Virus record (IMG/VR): IMGVR_UViG_3300030430_000942
Span: 1-30,721 of that record
DNA from: a virus
Length of the DNA: 30,721 nucleotides
Direction: 5' to 3' (one strand)
In this document: positions 17,736-24,910 of the stretch, one piece after another
Position numbering within the stretch: the first letter of the stretch is position 1
How the letters are laid out: every line of letters begins with the position of its first letter
Translations under genes and position numbers: made by a program
The notes under the pieces: generated by a model
What the model saw: only the letters and a program-made list of their open reading frames with translations
What the model was told of the DNA's origin: nothing
Databases searched by the model: none

Positions 17736-18155
17736 CTATGAAGAAGCATCATTTATAAGTTCATAAGATACAATTAAGTCTAAATCACTTGCTGCACTTG
17801 CTCCACCTTTTAAAATATCACCCTCCATCAAATAGATAGGTGCATCAAGAATCACTAAACTTGCATCCGCGGGTACAGAAATTGTTTTAGCTATATAAAA
17901 GCTACCCGCTACTGTTATATTTGTAGTAAATGGCCCCACTATTGCATCATCTTCCGTATCAAATTCGTTTTTAGTAACAAATAGGTCTACTGTTGCTGCA
18001 TTTGTACCATCTACGTTTGCACAGACAATGTTGTTTATTTTTAAAACTCTATCATCTCCTACAGTAAATAATGTCGTTGTGGCTGTAGCTGTAAGATTAA
18101 ATCCTACCGATTGTGCGTAAATACTCGCTACGTTTACTATGTTTGGTTGAGCCAT
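17736..18155 (-). CDS. Small beta-rich virion protein
   Basis: This 139-residue protein has an AAAGGAG ribosome binding site. The sequence is dominated by short beta strands (SVGFNLTATATTTLFTVG, VLKINNIVCANVDG, ATVDLFVTKN, DASLVILDAPIYLMEGDIL) without charged helices. The IYLMEGDILKG loop is typical of jelly-roll or head/tail decoration proteins in marine phages. It lies between a fibre-type protein and the propeller array. It is probably a tail or baseplate-like component; the family is not recognised. Confidence 0.65.
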   Translation of the reverse strand: MAQPNIVNVASIYAQSVGFNLTATATTTLFTVGDDRVLKINNIVCANVDGTNAATVDLFVTKNEFDTEDDAIVGPFTTNITVAGSFYIAKTISVPADASLVILDAPIYLMEGDILKGGASAASDLDLIVSYELINDASS

Positions 18156-18168
18156 ATTTTATTCTCCT

Positions 18169-18897
18169 TTATCCAAATACAATTGCCATTGCTATGGCTT
18201 TTCCAGTTGTGGCTGCATTGTTTATATCTGCTGCCGTTGCAGTTACAAGAGTACCACCTAATTTTAATCCTGTGCTACTACCATTATGACCAGCGATATC
18301 TACATCTGTTGTGCCAGTAGCAATTTTTATAACATCCCCATCTGCATCATTTTTAATGGTAACATCATTGGTAGAACCTTGTCCTGTTAATATTAATCCC
18401 TCTGAAGCTGTATAACCCATAGCGGCACTAGCACCAGCTGCAGTGTCACTTGAAGCATTTATAACTCCAACGTTTATACTAGCTAATGCGTCTGTAACAG
18501 CTGCTCCTGAACCAGCTCCATCTAAATAAACAATTTTAGTTTGACCATTTGGTATAGTTACACTAGCACCAGAACCTTGACTTATAATAATGTTTTGACT
18601 TCCACTTGTTGCATTTTCAATAATATGCACTCTCTTCATGGTGTTAGGACCAATCGTAATTGTACAAGCAGAATCAAGAGTCCCTGTATACTTAATATAG
18701 ATAGCTCTAGCTTGGTCTGTAGATGCATCCGCAACAGTGCTTGCATGAGTATCAGCATTAGTAGTTATGGCTTCTGTACCAAAACCTAAAGCTTCTCCAA
18801 TCAACTCGAGGTTTGTGTTTGTTTTTGTACCCCACGTTCCAGAAGCTTCTCCAGTTCCTATTTCTTCTAGTCTTAAATTATTAACATATGTACTCAT
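18169..18897 (-). CDS. Tail-fibre/spike-like virion protein
   Basis: This 242-residue protein has an AAGGA ribosome binding site. The N-terminal TYVNNLRLEEIGTGEASGTW, followed by GTKTNTNLELIGEALGFGTE, is a block I know from tail-fibre or spike-type virion proteins of cyanophages and pelagiphages, probably for particle attachment. The middle, with IYIKYTGTLDSACTITIGPN and IIISQGSGASVTIPNGQTK, is beta-helical in character. The C-terminal GLILTGQGSTNDVTIKNDAD resembles repeats used in trimeric fibres. It lies upstream of the propeller genes and may anchor them. That functional link is inference. Confidence 0.7.
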   Translation of the reverse strand: MSTYVNNLRLEEIGTGEASGTWGTKTNTNLELIGEALGFGTEAITTNADTHASTVADASTDQARAIYIKYTGTLDSACTITIGPNTMKRVHIIENATSGSQNIIISQGSGASVTIPNGQTKIVYLDGAGSGAAVTDALASINVGVINASSDTAAGASAAMGYTASEGLILTGQGSTNDVTIKNDADGDVIKIATGTTDVDIAGHNGSSTGLKLGGTLVTATAADINNAATTGKAIAMAIVFG

Positions 18898-18907
18898 CTT
18901 ATTATCC

Positions 18908-19675
18908 TTATGCTGCTATATCTGACCAAACATTACCGGGTGCAGGAATAATTCTATCCCAAACTAGCACATTTCCAACAGATGTGCTAGCAGAAAGTCC
19001 TGTTAAGTTAATGATTGTATCTCCTACTCCAGCTGCTGACCCTATGGAACTTGTACCTGCAACACCTGTTAGACTAATTGTAATATTACCTTGACCTGTT
19101 GCAGAACCTACCGCAGGTGTTCCTACAACACCTGTCACACTAATTACCTGATCTGTTTGTGGAGTTACTGAACCTACAGATGTAGTAGAACTAACACCTG
19201 TTAAGGTTACATCTATTCCTTGACCTTGTACAATAGTGGTAGAGCCAACAGCAGAGGTAGTTGCTACACCAGTGAGAGAAACATCTATGTGTTGTGGAAC
19301 GACAACAGATCCTACACCTACATTACCTGCAACGCCTGTTACACCTAAGTTTTGATCTGTTTCAACAGAAACACTTCCTACAGCAGAAGTGCCAACAAGA
19401 CCCGTTGCATTTACTATTTGTGCTGTTTCAGCTAAAACAGTGCCTACTGCACTTGTGCCTGCAACTCCTGTTACAGAAACAGCAATATTAGGTATGGTTA
19501 CACTACCTACTGCACTTGTTCCTGTAACACCTGTTACACTAACAGATTTACTAATAGAGATAGAAACACTACCAACACTAGTAGTGCCAACAACACCTGT
19601 AACCTCGATTGGAATTGCAGCATTCCAAGCACCTTGGTTCCAAGTTCCTCTACCCCAACCTGTTACACTTGCCAA
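18908..19675 (-). CDS. Virion protein built of about ten VTGVxGTSAVGSV repeats; TTG start
   Basis: This 255-residue protein starts at TTG (19675) with AAGGAG seven bases upstream; no ATG fits. The N-terminal ASVTGWGRGTWNQGAWNAA is GW-rich, like residues 216-230 of the gp10-like protein. About ten repeats of 21-24 residues follow, with the core (V/L)TGVxGTSAVGSV, and the protein ends WDRIIPAPGNVWSDIAA. The regular Gly/Val/Ser/Thr pattern predicts short beta strands, as in a fibre or surface adhesin. The same unit occurs in the proteins at 11112-11408 and 21115-21897, so it appears to be a transferable module. Confidence 0.72.
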   Translation of the reverse strand: MASVTGWGRGTWNQGAWNAAIPIEVTGVVGTTSVGSVSISISKSVSVTGVTGTSAVGSVTIPNIAVSVTGVAGTSAVGTVLAETAQIVNATGLVGTSAVGSVSVETDQNLGVTGVAGNVGVGSVVVPQHIDVSLTGVATTSAVGSTTIVQGQGIDVTLTGVSSTTSVGSVTPQTDQVISVTGVVGTPAVGSATGQGNITISLTGVAGTSSIGSAAGVGDTIINLTGLSASTSVGNVLVWDRIIPAPGNVWSDIAA

Positions 19676-19687
19676 GGAAAAACTCCT

Positions 19688-20170
19688 TTATGCAATTCTG
19701 ATTATAGCGTTACTCGCATCAGCAGTTGGAAATACAATCTGAAAATCACCAGAACTTGATGATTTATCCGCACCAAAATCTAAAACTAAAACAGCATCTG
19801 TGGTGCTTGATCCACCGGCTGTTTGTGAGTTATAGATAATAGCTCCTCTTGCTGTTATAGTTGATGAACCATAAGTTTTGTCTGAAAAATCAGTTAAAGC
19901 TGTAGTAGAAGAAGAAGTAGGTGTAACATTTGTTAATGTTCCTCCACCTGCTGTATAATCTCCAGAGTTTCCTACTTCATTATTAGCAGAATAGTCTGTA
20001 ACTGAAGCATTCATAGTAGATCCACTTCCACCAAAACTTCCTTGTGTTGGTTCTGCACTATTTGTAAAAAGTGCAAGCTTGAACTGATCTTGTCCATTTG
20101 TAAAATCGTGTTTGCCTTGAAGGAGTTCTACCTTAAAAGACGTACACATAAAGTTTCCACTAAAAGCCAT
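19688..20170 (-). CDS. Conserved-type virion protein of unknown role
   Basis: This 160-residue protein has an AAGGAG ribosome binding site. It begins MAFSGNFMCTSFKVELLQGKHDF, then FKLALFTNSAEPTQ, a low-complexity Ser/Thr/Gly middle, and the end RGAIIYNSQTAGGSSTTDAV with VLVLDFGADKSSSSGDFQIVFP. I have seen this pattern (short starter, then KLALFT, then the VLDFG strand) repeatedly in marine-phage structural operons, where it lacks an assigned function. The neighbours are tail proteins on both sides. It is probably a tail or virion surface component. Confidence 0.68.
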   Translation of the reverse strand: MAFSGNFMCTSFKVELLQGKHDFTNGQDQFKLALFTNSAEPTQGSFGGSGSTMNASVTDYSANNEVGNSGDYTAGGGTLTNVTPTSSSTTALTDFSDKTYGSSTITARGAIIYNSQTAGGSSTTDAVLVLDFGADKSSSSGDFQIVFPTADASNAIIRIA

Positions 20171-20171
20171 A

Positions 20172-20468
20172 TTATAATCTCCTTATTAGTTCGGCCAGTT
20201 TTGGATGCCCTGCATCCATAATTGCATTGTACACAGTTGTTCTATCACTATTAATAGCTTCTTTCATGTAATATGCAACTACTCTTTCAATATCTTTAGC
20301 ATAGGCTCTTGCTTGATCTCTCAAGACAGGGTCTACATTATCAGATACAGATATTATTTTTCTAACACAATTCTCTGCTACTTCCTCTGGAGTAAAACCT
20401 CTGTTATTAGTTGTTTTAACATCAACAATTGATCTATCTTTTGGTAAATCCATCTTTAAACTAAACAT
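20172..20468 (-). CDS. Small helical conserved phage protein
   Basis: This 98-residue protein overlaps the previous stop by one base (TAATG), with GAGG nine bases upstream. It is almost all helix: TPEEVAENCVRKIISVSDNV, DQARAYAKDIERVVAYYMKE, then DRTTVYNAIMDAGHPKLAEL. The pattern is familiar from marine-phage tail operons but has no assigned function. Its location between two virion genes suggests an assembly factor or a small neck component. Confidence 0.68.
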   Translation of the reverse strand: MFSLKMDLPKDRSIVDVKTTNNRGFTPEEVAENCVRKIISVSDNVDPVLRDQARAYAKDIERVVAYYMKEAINSDRTTVYNAIMDAGHPKLAELIRRL

Positions 20469-21118
20469 TATTGCTTACCTCTAATAACCTTTCCAACTCT
20501 ATATTCTTCTGTTGTTTCTTTTGCCTCACCCAACATCTTAAGTCCTATTAATGATTCTTGAAGTTTTTGATTATACATACCCATAACATCTTGCTCACCT
20601 TTCATAAAAGTATAAGCCTCTATTAAAGATGCGTATAATAAAGATAACTCCGCATTAATACTTAACCAGGTTGTACCAGAATCAGACCCTGCTGTTAAAC
20701 TTTGTGGTCTGTAAAAATAATGTAACTCGCCTGTGTAAGAAGCATCTGGAGTAGGAGCTATTAAAAAATTCTCAATATCAAACACACTATAATATTTTGG
20801 TGTTCCTTGTGTAGAACTATTAGGTGTATATGTTTGTAAAAAACTAGGATCTTTAAAATCAACAAAAACTTTATTTTCATCTGTTGATCTAAAGCTCAAA
20901 GAAAAAGGTGCTAAAAAATCAGAAGGACAAGCAAAGTATTGACTTCCTTGTACAATGGTAGCTATAGCATTTTTTCTAAAAAGATTAAGTTGAACGTTCT
21001 TTAAAATACGTTCCTCTGCTAATCTAATAAATAAAGGAATATTCGTTACAAAGGTAGTTTCATTGTTCTCTGTATAATCTTGTATAGCAGTTTTTAGTTG
21101 TGAATAAGTAAAGCTCAT
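20468..21118 (-). CDS. Head-tail adaptor protein (SU10-adaptor-like)
   Basis: This 216-residue protein begins MSFTYSQLKTAIQDYTENNE and continues with NIPLFIRLAEERILKNVQL, a helix pair typical of the phage adaptor family. A beta part follows (YFACPSDFLAPFSLSF, FLIAPTPDASYTGELHYFYR), then a C-terminal helix bundle (LSLLYASLIEAYTFMKGEQD). This matches the SU10 gp9-like adaptor architecture that joins portal to tail tube in podoviruses. It overlaps the upstream stop as ATGA. Together with the gp4-like gene at 21897-22562 it gives two adaptor-type proteins in one neck module. Confidence 0.78.
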   Translation of the reverse strand: MSFTYSQLKTAIQDYTENNETTFVTNIPLFIRLAEERILKNVQLNLFRKNAIATIVQGSQYFACPSDFLAPFSLSFRSTDENKVFVDFKDPSFLQTYTPNSSTQGTPKYYSVFDIENFLIAPTPDASYTGELHYFYRPQSLTAGSDSGTTWLSINAELSLLYASLIEAYTFMKGEQDVMGMYNQKLQESLIGLKMLGEAKETTEEYRVGKVIRGKQ

Positions 21119-21897
21119 GGTGTGTTTGCTTGACCTCCCATGCCACTATGATTTGAACAATAATAATACAACGTGGGTGCTCCACCTGCAACTGTTATTT
21201 GTGTAGTGTAAGCAGAGTCATCTTTTACAACACCTGTTGTATATTCGCTTCCACTATTATGTGTTCCATCCGATGTGGTAGAGAATCTAAATGGATGTGA
21301 AGTAGCAGCCGACCAATCAAAAAGATATATACTACCTTCTGATAAACTCAACGTAGGTTGTCTTACGCCATCTATGTAGTATTTGTTTGCACCAAGATAA
21401 CTTGCTACTGTTACAGTATATCTCGTAACATTTGAACTTACTGTTACGGAGCCTACCGCAGAGGTCGAAGAAACTCCTGTAACAGATGATGATACATCAT
21501 TATCTGTATTAATAGATATTGATCCTACAGAAGAAGTAGAACCTACACCAGACAAATTAATTGCATCTGTGCTACTAGAGGGATTAATTGTTACAGAACC
21601 TACTTGACCTAAAGCCTCTGTTTTGCTTATTGGAAAATAAGGTTGAGTAGGACTACCTACAGGATTATATCCATAAGTAACATTTCTTTCGGCTTCAAGA
21701 TTAGGCTCTGGTCTTGGGTTTCTTAATGCTTGTGGATCTGGAAAAGCTCTTGGTGGAAAAAGTTGAGGATGTTTTGATTCAAACTCATCAGGTCCAACTA
21801 AAGAACCTGTCCATTCTTTTTTCATATCTCTTAATCGGTATCTTCTTCCCGATCTATCGGATATACCATAAGCTCTTTTTCCAGTAGCATACGCCAT
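21115..21897 (-). CDS. Virion protein: degenerate Zn-ribbon-like N-terminus, VGSV repeats, C-terminal cupredoxin-like domain
   Basis: This 260-residue, three-part protein opens with residues 10-66 (SDRSGRRYRLRDMKKEWTG, GPDEFESKHPQLFPPRAF, DPQALRNPRP). Relatives I recall keep Cys pairs (CDRCGF, CPECYE) there as a zinc ribbon; here the Cys positions are Ser, Gly or Asp. Residues 98-153 carry about two and a half VGSV repeats. Residues 159-256 resemble a cupredoxin: strands, His201 in SHPF, then YYYCSNHSGMGG with Cys247, His250 and Met253. The C-x2-H-x2-M spacing is that of amicyanin-type type-1 copper sites. It lies between the two adaptor genes (TAATG overlap upstream). Copper binding is a prediction. 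Confidence 0.75.
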   Translation of the reverse strand: MAYATGKRAYGISDRSGRRYRLRDMKKEWTGSLVGPDEFESKHPQLFPPRAFPDPQALRNPRPEPNLEAERNVTYGYNPVGSPTQPYFPISKTEALGQVGSVTINPSSSTDAINLSGVGSTSSVGSISINTDNDVSSSVTGVSSTSAVGSVTVSSNVTRYTVTVASYLGANKYYIDGVRQPTLSLSEGSIYLFDWSAATSHPFRFSTTSDGTHNSGSEYTTGVVKDDSAYTTQITVAGGAPTLYYYCSNHSGMGGQANTP

Positions 21898-22562
21898 TAT
21901 ACTCTCAAGTAGTCTAAACTAGGTTGTAGTTTTAAAGGTGTTCTACCCTCATCCTCGTCAGCAGCTCGTTGAAATTCTTCTTCATACACAGACTTTAACA
22001 ACTGAAGTCTTTCTGGTGCTCTTTTCATACCAATGTAATAAGCTAACCCTGCAACCATACAAGGGTAAAAACGAAAAGGCATGTCAGTAGTGTTAACTAA
22101 AGTATCTGCATCTTCTATTCTTTGAACATAATAGTAAATTATTTGATCTGTAGAATTTTCTGGTACACTCCACAAATTAATAACAGGAGCTATTTGTCTA
22201 TCAAAGTAGTATTGACTTGGCCTACCTTGCGTTGTTTTATTTGGTATTGTTGCATATTCTCCTCTACTAATTCTAGTTATTTCAAAATCAGTAGAATCTC
22301 TTCGTAAAGTTACCTCTAGTAAATCTACCACAGTATCAGATAAAGTATAAGAAGAGGTTCCTTGTGTTAAAGCTTGTGTAGCTTGTTTAACTGTCCAAAG
22401 ATTTAAACCTCTGTTGGCCCACTCTGCGAACATAAGATTTAAAGAACGTCTTGCTGTTTTTGCATCGTAACCAGTTCTTACTTGTAACCCACATCTTTCA
22501 TAGGCTTCTTCAATGACTTCAGCAACATCGAGGTTGAAATCTCTTGAACCAGAAGTAGTCAT
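21897..22562 (-). CDS. P22 gp4-like tail accessory / head-tail connector protein
   Basis: This 221-residue protein begins with FNLDVAEVIEEAYERCGLQV, then GYDAKTARRSLNLMFAEWAN and RGLNLWTVKQATQALTQG. In the middle are LEVTLRRDSTDFEITRISRG, a VINLWSVPENSTDQIIYYYV strand pair, and a helical C-terminus (YIGMKRAPERLQLLKSVYEE). This is the family of P22 gp4 tail accessory factors and related adaptors, which bind under the portal and close the neck. AAGGA precedes the ATG by eight bases. It supports podovirus-type head completion. Confidence 0.82.
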   Translation of the reverse strand: MTTSGSRDFNLDVAEVIEEAYERCGLQVRTGYDAKTARRSLNLMFAEWANRGLNLWTVKQATQALTQGTSSYTLSDTVVDLLEVTLRRDSTDFEITRISRGEYATIPNKTTQGRPSQYYFDRQIAPVINLWSVPENSTDQIIYYYVQRIEDADTLVNTTDMPFRFYPCMVAGLAYYIGMKRAPERLQLLKSVYEEEFQRAADEDEGRTPLKLQPSLDYLRV

Positions 22563-22750
22563 TAGAATATTCCTTTAAACATCTTTCCAGATGTTTGCAC
22601 TGAAGGGGTTCCTTGTATAACTCCTCCCTCTTTCATTCCTTTAACCATACCACCTTTTTTCATATAACCCATTTTGTTACGAACACCTGGTGGTAATTTA
22701 GCTAACCCAGGATTTTTACTTGCGTTTACTGGCTTTAGATTTTTTTTCAT
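22562..22750 (-). CDS. Small Lys/Gly-rich protein
   Basis: This 62-residue protein follows AAGGAG. It is basic and glycine-rich (PGVRNKMGYMKKGGMVKGMK, then EGGVIQGTPS), with no hydrophobic core segment. It overlaps the upstream gene by 35 bases. It is the first of a cluster of small basic proteins running to 25.2 kb. Candidates are DNA-associated virion peptides or tail-joining peptides. I do not recognise a defined family. Confidence 0.6.
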   Translation of the reverse strand: MKKNLKPVNASKNPGLAKLPPGVRNKMGYMKKGGMVKGMKEGGVIQGTPSVQTSGKMFKGIF

Positions 22751-22946
22751 TTGTAGCTCCTTTTGGTCTTCCTCGTTTTCCTTTGTTCCTATCTACGTGA
22801 AAGGATTGTGGCACTTCCGTACTTGCACCCCCACCCAGATATTTAGGTTCTTCAGTATCTTTTCTTTTTATTCCCGGTAAAGCTGCAGCAATATCCAAGA
22901 AAAGACCTGATATAGACAATAATATTTTTCTAATAAAACTTATCAT
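22716..22946 (-). CDS. Small membrane-anchored basic protein
   Basis: The frame extends to 23003, but I place the start at the ATG at 22946 (76 residues), which has AAAGGA eight bases upstream; the earlier starts lie within the preceding gene. Residues 1-25 (MISFIRKILLSISGLFLDIA) could form one membrane segment or an amphipathic helix. The C-terminal third is strongly basic (NKGKRGRPKGATNEKKSKASKRK), with a GRPKG sequence resembling an AT-hook. One membrane-type helix plus a basic tail could link DNA or peptidoglycan to the membrane. The function is unknown. Confidence 0.6.
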   Translation of the reverse strand: MISFIRKILLSISGLFLDIAAALPGIKRKDTEEPKYLGGGASTEVPQSFHVDRNKGKRGRPKGATNEKKSKASKRK

Positions 22947-22950
22947 ATTT

Positions 22951-23631
22951 TTAATCCTTTTCATAGTCTGCATATAAATTATCAAAAGTTGTTCTTGGGT
23001 CAAGATAACTATTGTGTATTTCTGCAGCGTGAAGGTGTTGACTAGGTTTAAAGTCAGGTGGTCCTTCTCCTGTTTCCCATAAAGCAGGACTTGTGGCTCT
23101 AACTCTATTGTTAGGTAAAGCTACAATATTTCCTGTCCACTCTCCTGCATCTATTAACTGCAACACATGACTTTGTTTGTGTTGTGCAGGGTCATCTGCA
23201 ATGTGACTATCTGTGTAATCAACAGTAAACAAATATTTACCCTGATAAAACTCACCATCAATCTTACATATCCAAGGCGAAGAACTTACTCTTTCCATAT
23301 TAATAACAGAATGATAACGAGAACTACAATCCCAAGGTTGTACCAAATGTGTTTCCATAAGTGTGGGCCACTCTTGTAGTGGTATATCTGCAACTAAAGC
23401 AGTAATAGGCATTCTGGCCCACATTGCACCACCATGAACTGTATCCTCGGGTTCTCCATCTGGTTCACATCCAGTAAACACAACTTGAAAACTTAAACAT
23501 CTATCTGGTATCGTATTAACAGCAATCGCTAATCCATGTAAAAATTCTCCATGATAATCAAGATGATTACATGTAAACTCTCTCCGCACCCAACATTTAA
23601 AATGTGGAATGTTACTTATTAAATATGACAT
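22951..23631 (-). CDS. Conserved-type phage protein rich in His/Asp/Trp, function unknown
   Basis: This 226-residue protein starts on the last base of the upstream stop (TGATG). It begins MSYLISNIPHFKCWVRREFT and has a regular mixed alpha/beta composition, unlike its low-complexity neighbours. Blocks include FTGCEPDGEPEDTVHGGAMW, ETHLVQPWDCSSRYH, then KIDGEFYQGKYLFTVDYTDS and ADDPAQHKQSHVLQLIDAGE. I recognise this as a recurrent marine-phage protein between head and tail genes, but know no assigned function. Its composition would suit an enzyme or a metal-binding protein, though no catalytic signature is clear. Confidence 0.72.
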   Translation of the reverse strand: MSYLISNIPHFKCWVRREFTCNHLDYHGEFLHGLAIAVNTIPDRCLSFQVVFTGCEPDGEPEDTVHGGAMWARMPITALVADIPLQEWPTLMETHLVQPWDCSSRYHSVINMERVSSSPWICKIDGEFYQGKYLFTVDYTDSHIADDPAQHKQSHVLQLIDAGEWTGNIVALPNNRVRATSPALWETGEGPPDFKPSQHLHAAEIHNSYLDPRTTFDNLYADYEKD

Positions 23632-23813
23632 CAGGCTTTAGATATTTTCATACCCATCTGTTTAGCAGCTGCTCTAAGTTGTGGTAGTGTCATTCCCACC
23701 TTACCACCATTACGCATACCTTTGGTTTTAACTTTACCACCATTACGCATACCTTTGGTTTTAACTTTACCACCATTACGCATACCTTTAGTCTTCATTT
23801 TACGACCCATCAT
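23631..23813 (-). CDS. Small protein of three KTKGMRNGGKV repeats
   Basis: This 60-residue protein's first ATG overlaps the upstream stop (ATGA), with GGAG nine bases before it. Residues 7-39 are three copies of the 11-residue unit KTKGMRNGGKV, followed by GMTLPQLRAAAKQMGMKISK, which looks like a short helix of SAP or LEM type. Lys/Arg/Gly-rich repeats suggest nucleic-acid or acidic-surface binding. The tandem units are nearly identical in DNA, implying a recent expansion. Confidence 0.65.
   Translation of the reverse strand: MMGRKMKTKGMRNGGKVKTKGMRNGGKVKTKGMRNGGKVGMTLPQLRAAAKQMGMKISKA
23701..23799 (-). repeat. 33-bp tandem repeat, three copies
   Basis: Units lie at 23701-23733, 23734-23766 and 23767-23799. 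The first two are identical over all 33 bases; the third is identical for the first 23 bases and then diverges. They are in frame and encode the 11-residue repeat of the small basic protein. They are unlike CRISPR repeats, having no spacers. Confidence 0.9.
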
Positions 23814-24091
23814 TTTTTCTTTCTCCTTCTAACTGGTTTTACTCTTCTGGGTTTTCCTGCAGGTTGTCCGAGTTTGTTTTTTTGTCGGATCCTGGATCTT
23901 TTTTCACTTGCGGTGAGTTCTGATGCTGTTTTGGGAGTTTTAGAACTGACTTTCTTAGAGGGGCGACAATATGGAGTACCCCGTTTTTCACCCTTGCTAC
24001 GGCCACATTTCTTCCCCGTTTTGACATCTTTCCAATCTTCCTTAAACCAACGTTTTAAAGCTAATCCTTCTTTTGTTTTTCTTACAGCCAT
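23810..24091 (-). CDS. Small basic protein with a CG(x)nYCRPSK pair
   Basis: This 93-residue protein reads LALKRWFKEDWKDVKTGKKC near residues 10-29, then YCRPSKK around 41-47 (Cys29 and Cys42), and ends in a very basic tail (PRRVKPVRRRKKK). The block KRWF.E.W.DVKTG..CGR...Y..CRPS is one I recall as a recurrent small protein in marine phages and some large viruses, with no known function. Two Cys are too few for a full zinc site unless it dimerises. It sits in the run of small basic genes and overlaps the next one. Confidence 0.65.
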   Translation of the reverse strand: MAVRKTKEGLALKRWFKEDWKDVKTGKKCGRSKGEKRGTPYCRPSKKVSSKTPKTASELTASEKRSRIRQKNKLGQPAGKPRRVKPVRRRKKK

Positions 24092-24096
24092 TTTTT

Positions 24097-24384
24097 TTAT
24101 CCAGCTTTTTTATTCTTATTCCTAAGAACTTCTTTTGCTTTTTTTGCTATACTTGCTTGTCTATTTTTACCTGCTACTTTAGCTCTTTGTTCAAGAACTG
24201 TCAAAATTTGTATTTTTCTCGCAAATGGTTTGTTAATTTTTTTAACTTTTCTAACTGTGTCTTGAGCATCTTTAACTGTTGCATACTTAATTCTAACAGT
24301 ATCTTTTGGGTTTTCATCCGTGTAAAGTCTCCTTCCACTACCTTTTGGTTTTTTACCTGTTCCTACTTTTGGGTCTTTTGACAT
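24097..24384 (-). CDS. Small basic protein, DUF5872-like
   Basis: This 95-residue protein contains KPKGSGRRLYTDENPKDTVR (12-31), IKYATVKDAQDTVRKVKK (32-49) and KIQILTVLEQRAKVAGKN (57-74). The block GSGRRLYTDENP.DTV.IKF.T is the signature I associate with DUF5872, a small domain found in phages and large viruses. It is highly basic with a helical C-terminal half. It probably binds DNA or another virion part, but nothing in the sequence proves this. The family name is from memory and should be checked. Confidence 0.65.
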   Translation of the reverse strand: MSKDPKVGTGKKPKGSGRRLYTDENPKDTVRIKYATVKDAQDTVRKVKKINKPFARKIQILTVLEQRAKVAGKNRQASIAKKAKEVLRNKNKKAG

Positions 24385-24674
24385 TAAGCCATCTTCGTTA
24401 TTTTTCTTCTACTTGAATCAACAGCACCACAACCTGCGGCAACTATACCACCCGGTTTAAATCCTTTGGGTGGTGGTCTTTTTGGATTATCTATTGCTGC
24501 AATAATACCACCCTCTGCTTTTTTAACTGTTTTCTTCTTTTTTTTCTTTTTTCCACCAGTTCCATAATTCGCGGCTCCTACCTTACGACATTTTGCGATT
24601 GCTCCGCTTGCGTAAGCTGAAGGGAATACTTTGTATCTTGCTTTTACCTTGTGATAACATGCGTCTTTTGGCAT
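24384..24674 (-). CDS. Small basic Cys-containing protein with poly-Lys run
   Basis: This 96-residue protein starts MPKDACYHKVKARYKVFPSA, continues YASGAIAKCRKVGAANYGTG, then has seven Lys in a row (42-48) and a Gly/Pro-rich tail (NPKRPPPKGFKPGGIVAAGC). The DACYxKVKxRYxVxPSAYASGAxxKCRKxG block is common in marine phages as a stand-alone gene. The two Cys (6, 29) and positive charge hint at a nucleic-acid-binding fold. Its function is unknown. It overlaps both neighbours by a base. Confidence 0.68.
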   Translation of the reverse strand: MPKDACYHKVKARYKVFPSAYASGAIAKCRKVGAANYGTGGKKKKKKKTVKKAEGGIIAAIDNPKRPPPKGFKPGGIVAAGCGAVDSSRRKITKMA

Positions 24675-24910
24675 TAGTTTTCCTCCGTGAAGGTGATTTG
24701 ATAATTTGTTTTCTCATTTGACTTCGGGATATAGCCAATTTGAATCTCCTCTAAACGTTCTGCTATGGTGCTTAGTTTAACTTCCATAACTTCAGTTCTT
24801 TTATCTACTTTAATTAAAGTCTCTGTAGTCCATGCACCCCATGTATAAAAGATAGTTCCTACTCCACCAATTGATAAAACAACAACTGATATACCTATTT
24901 GTTTTAACAT
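24674..24910 (-). CDS. Single-pass membrane protein with coiled-coil tail
   Basis: I start this gene at the second ATG (24910, 78 residues), because AGGAG at 24924-24920 lies nine bases upstream of it but only three bases from the ATG at 24916. Residues 2-24 (LKQIGISVVVLSIGGVGTIF) form one membrane segment. It is followed by a charged helix (VDKRTEVMEVKLSTIAERLE) predicted to coil. This layout resembles DUF1515/XhlA-like or spanin-like accessory proteins, but it lies far from the lysis pair. A membrane role is likely; a specific function is not supported. Confidence 0.62.
   Translation of the reverse strand: MLKQIGISVVVLSIGGVGTIFYTWGAWTTETLIKVDKRTEVMEVKLSTIAERLEEIQIGYIPKSNEKTNYQITFTEEN

Noticed and set aside
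23701-23799. 33-bp tandem repeat, considered as an iteron origin
   Set aside because: It is in frame within a small basic gene, far from the replication genes, and fits protein repeat expansion better.
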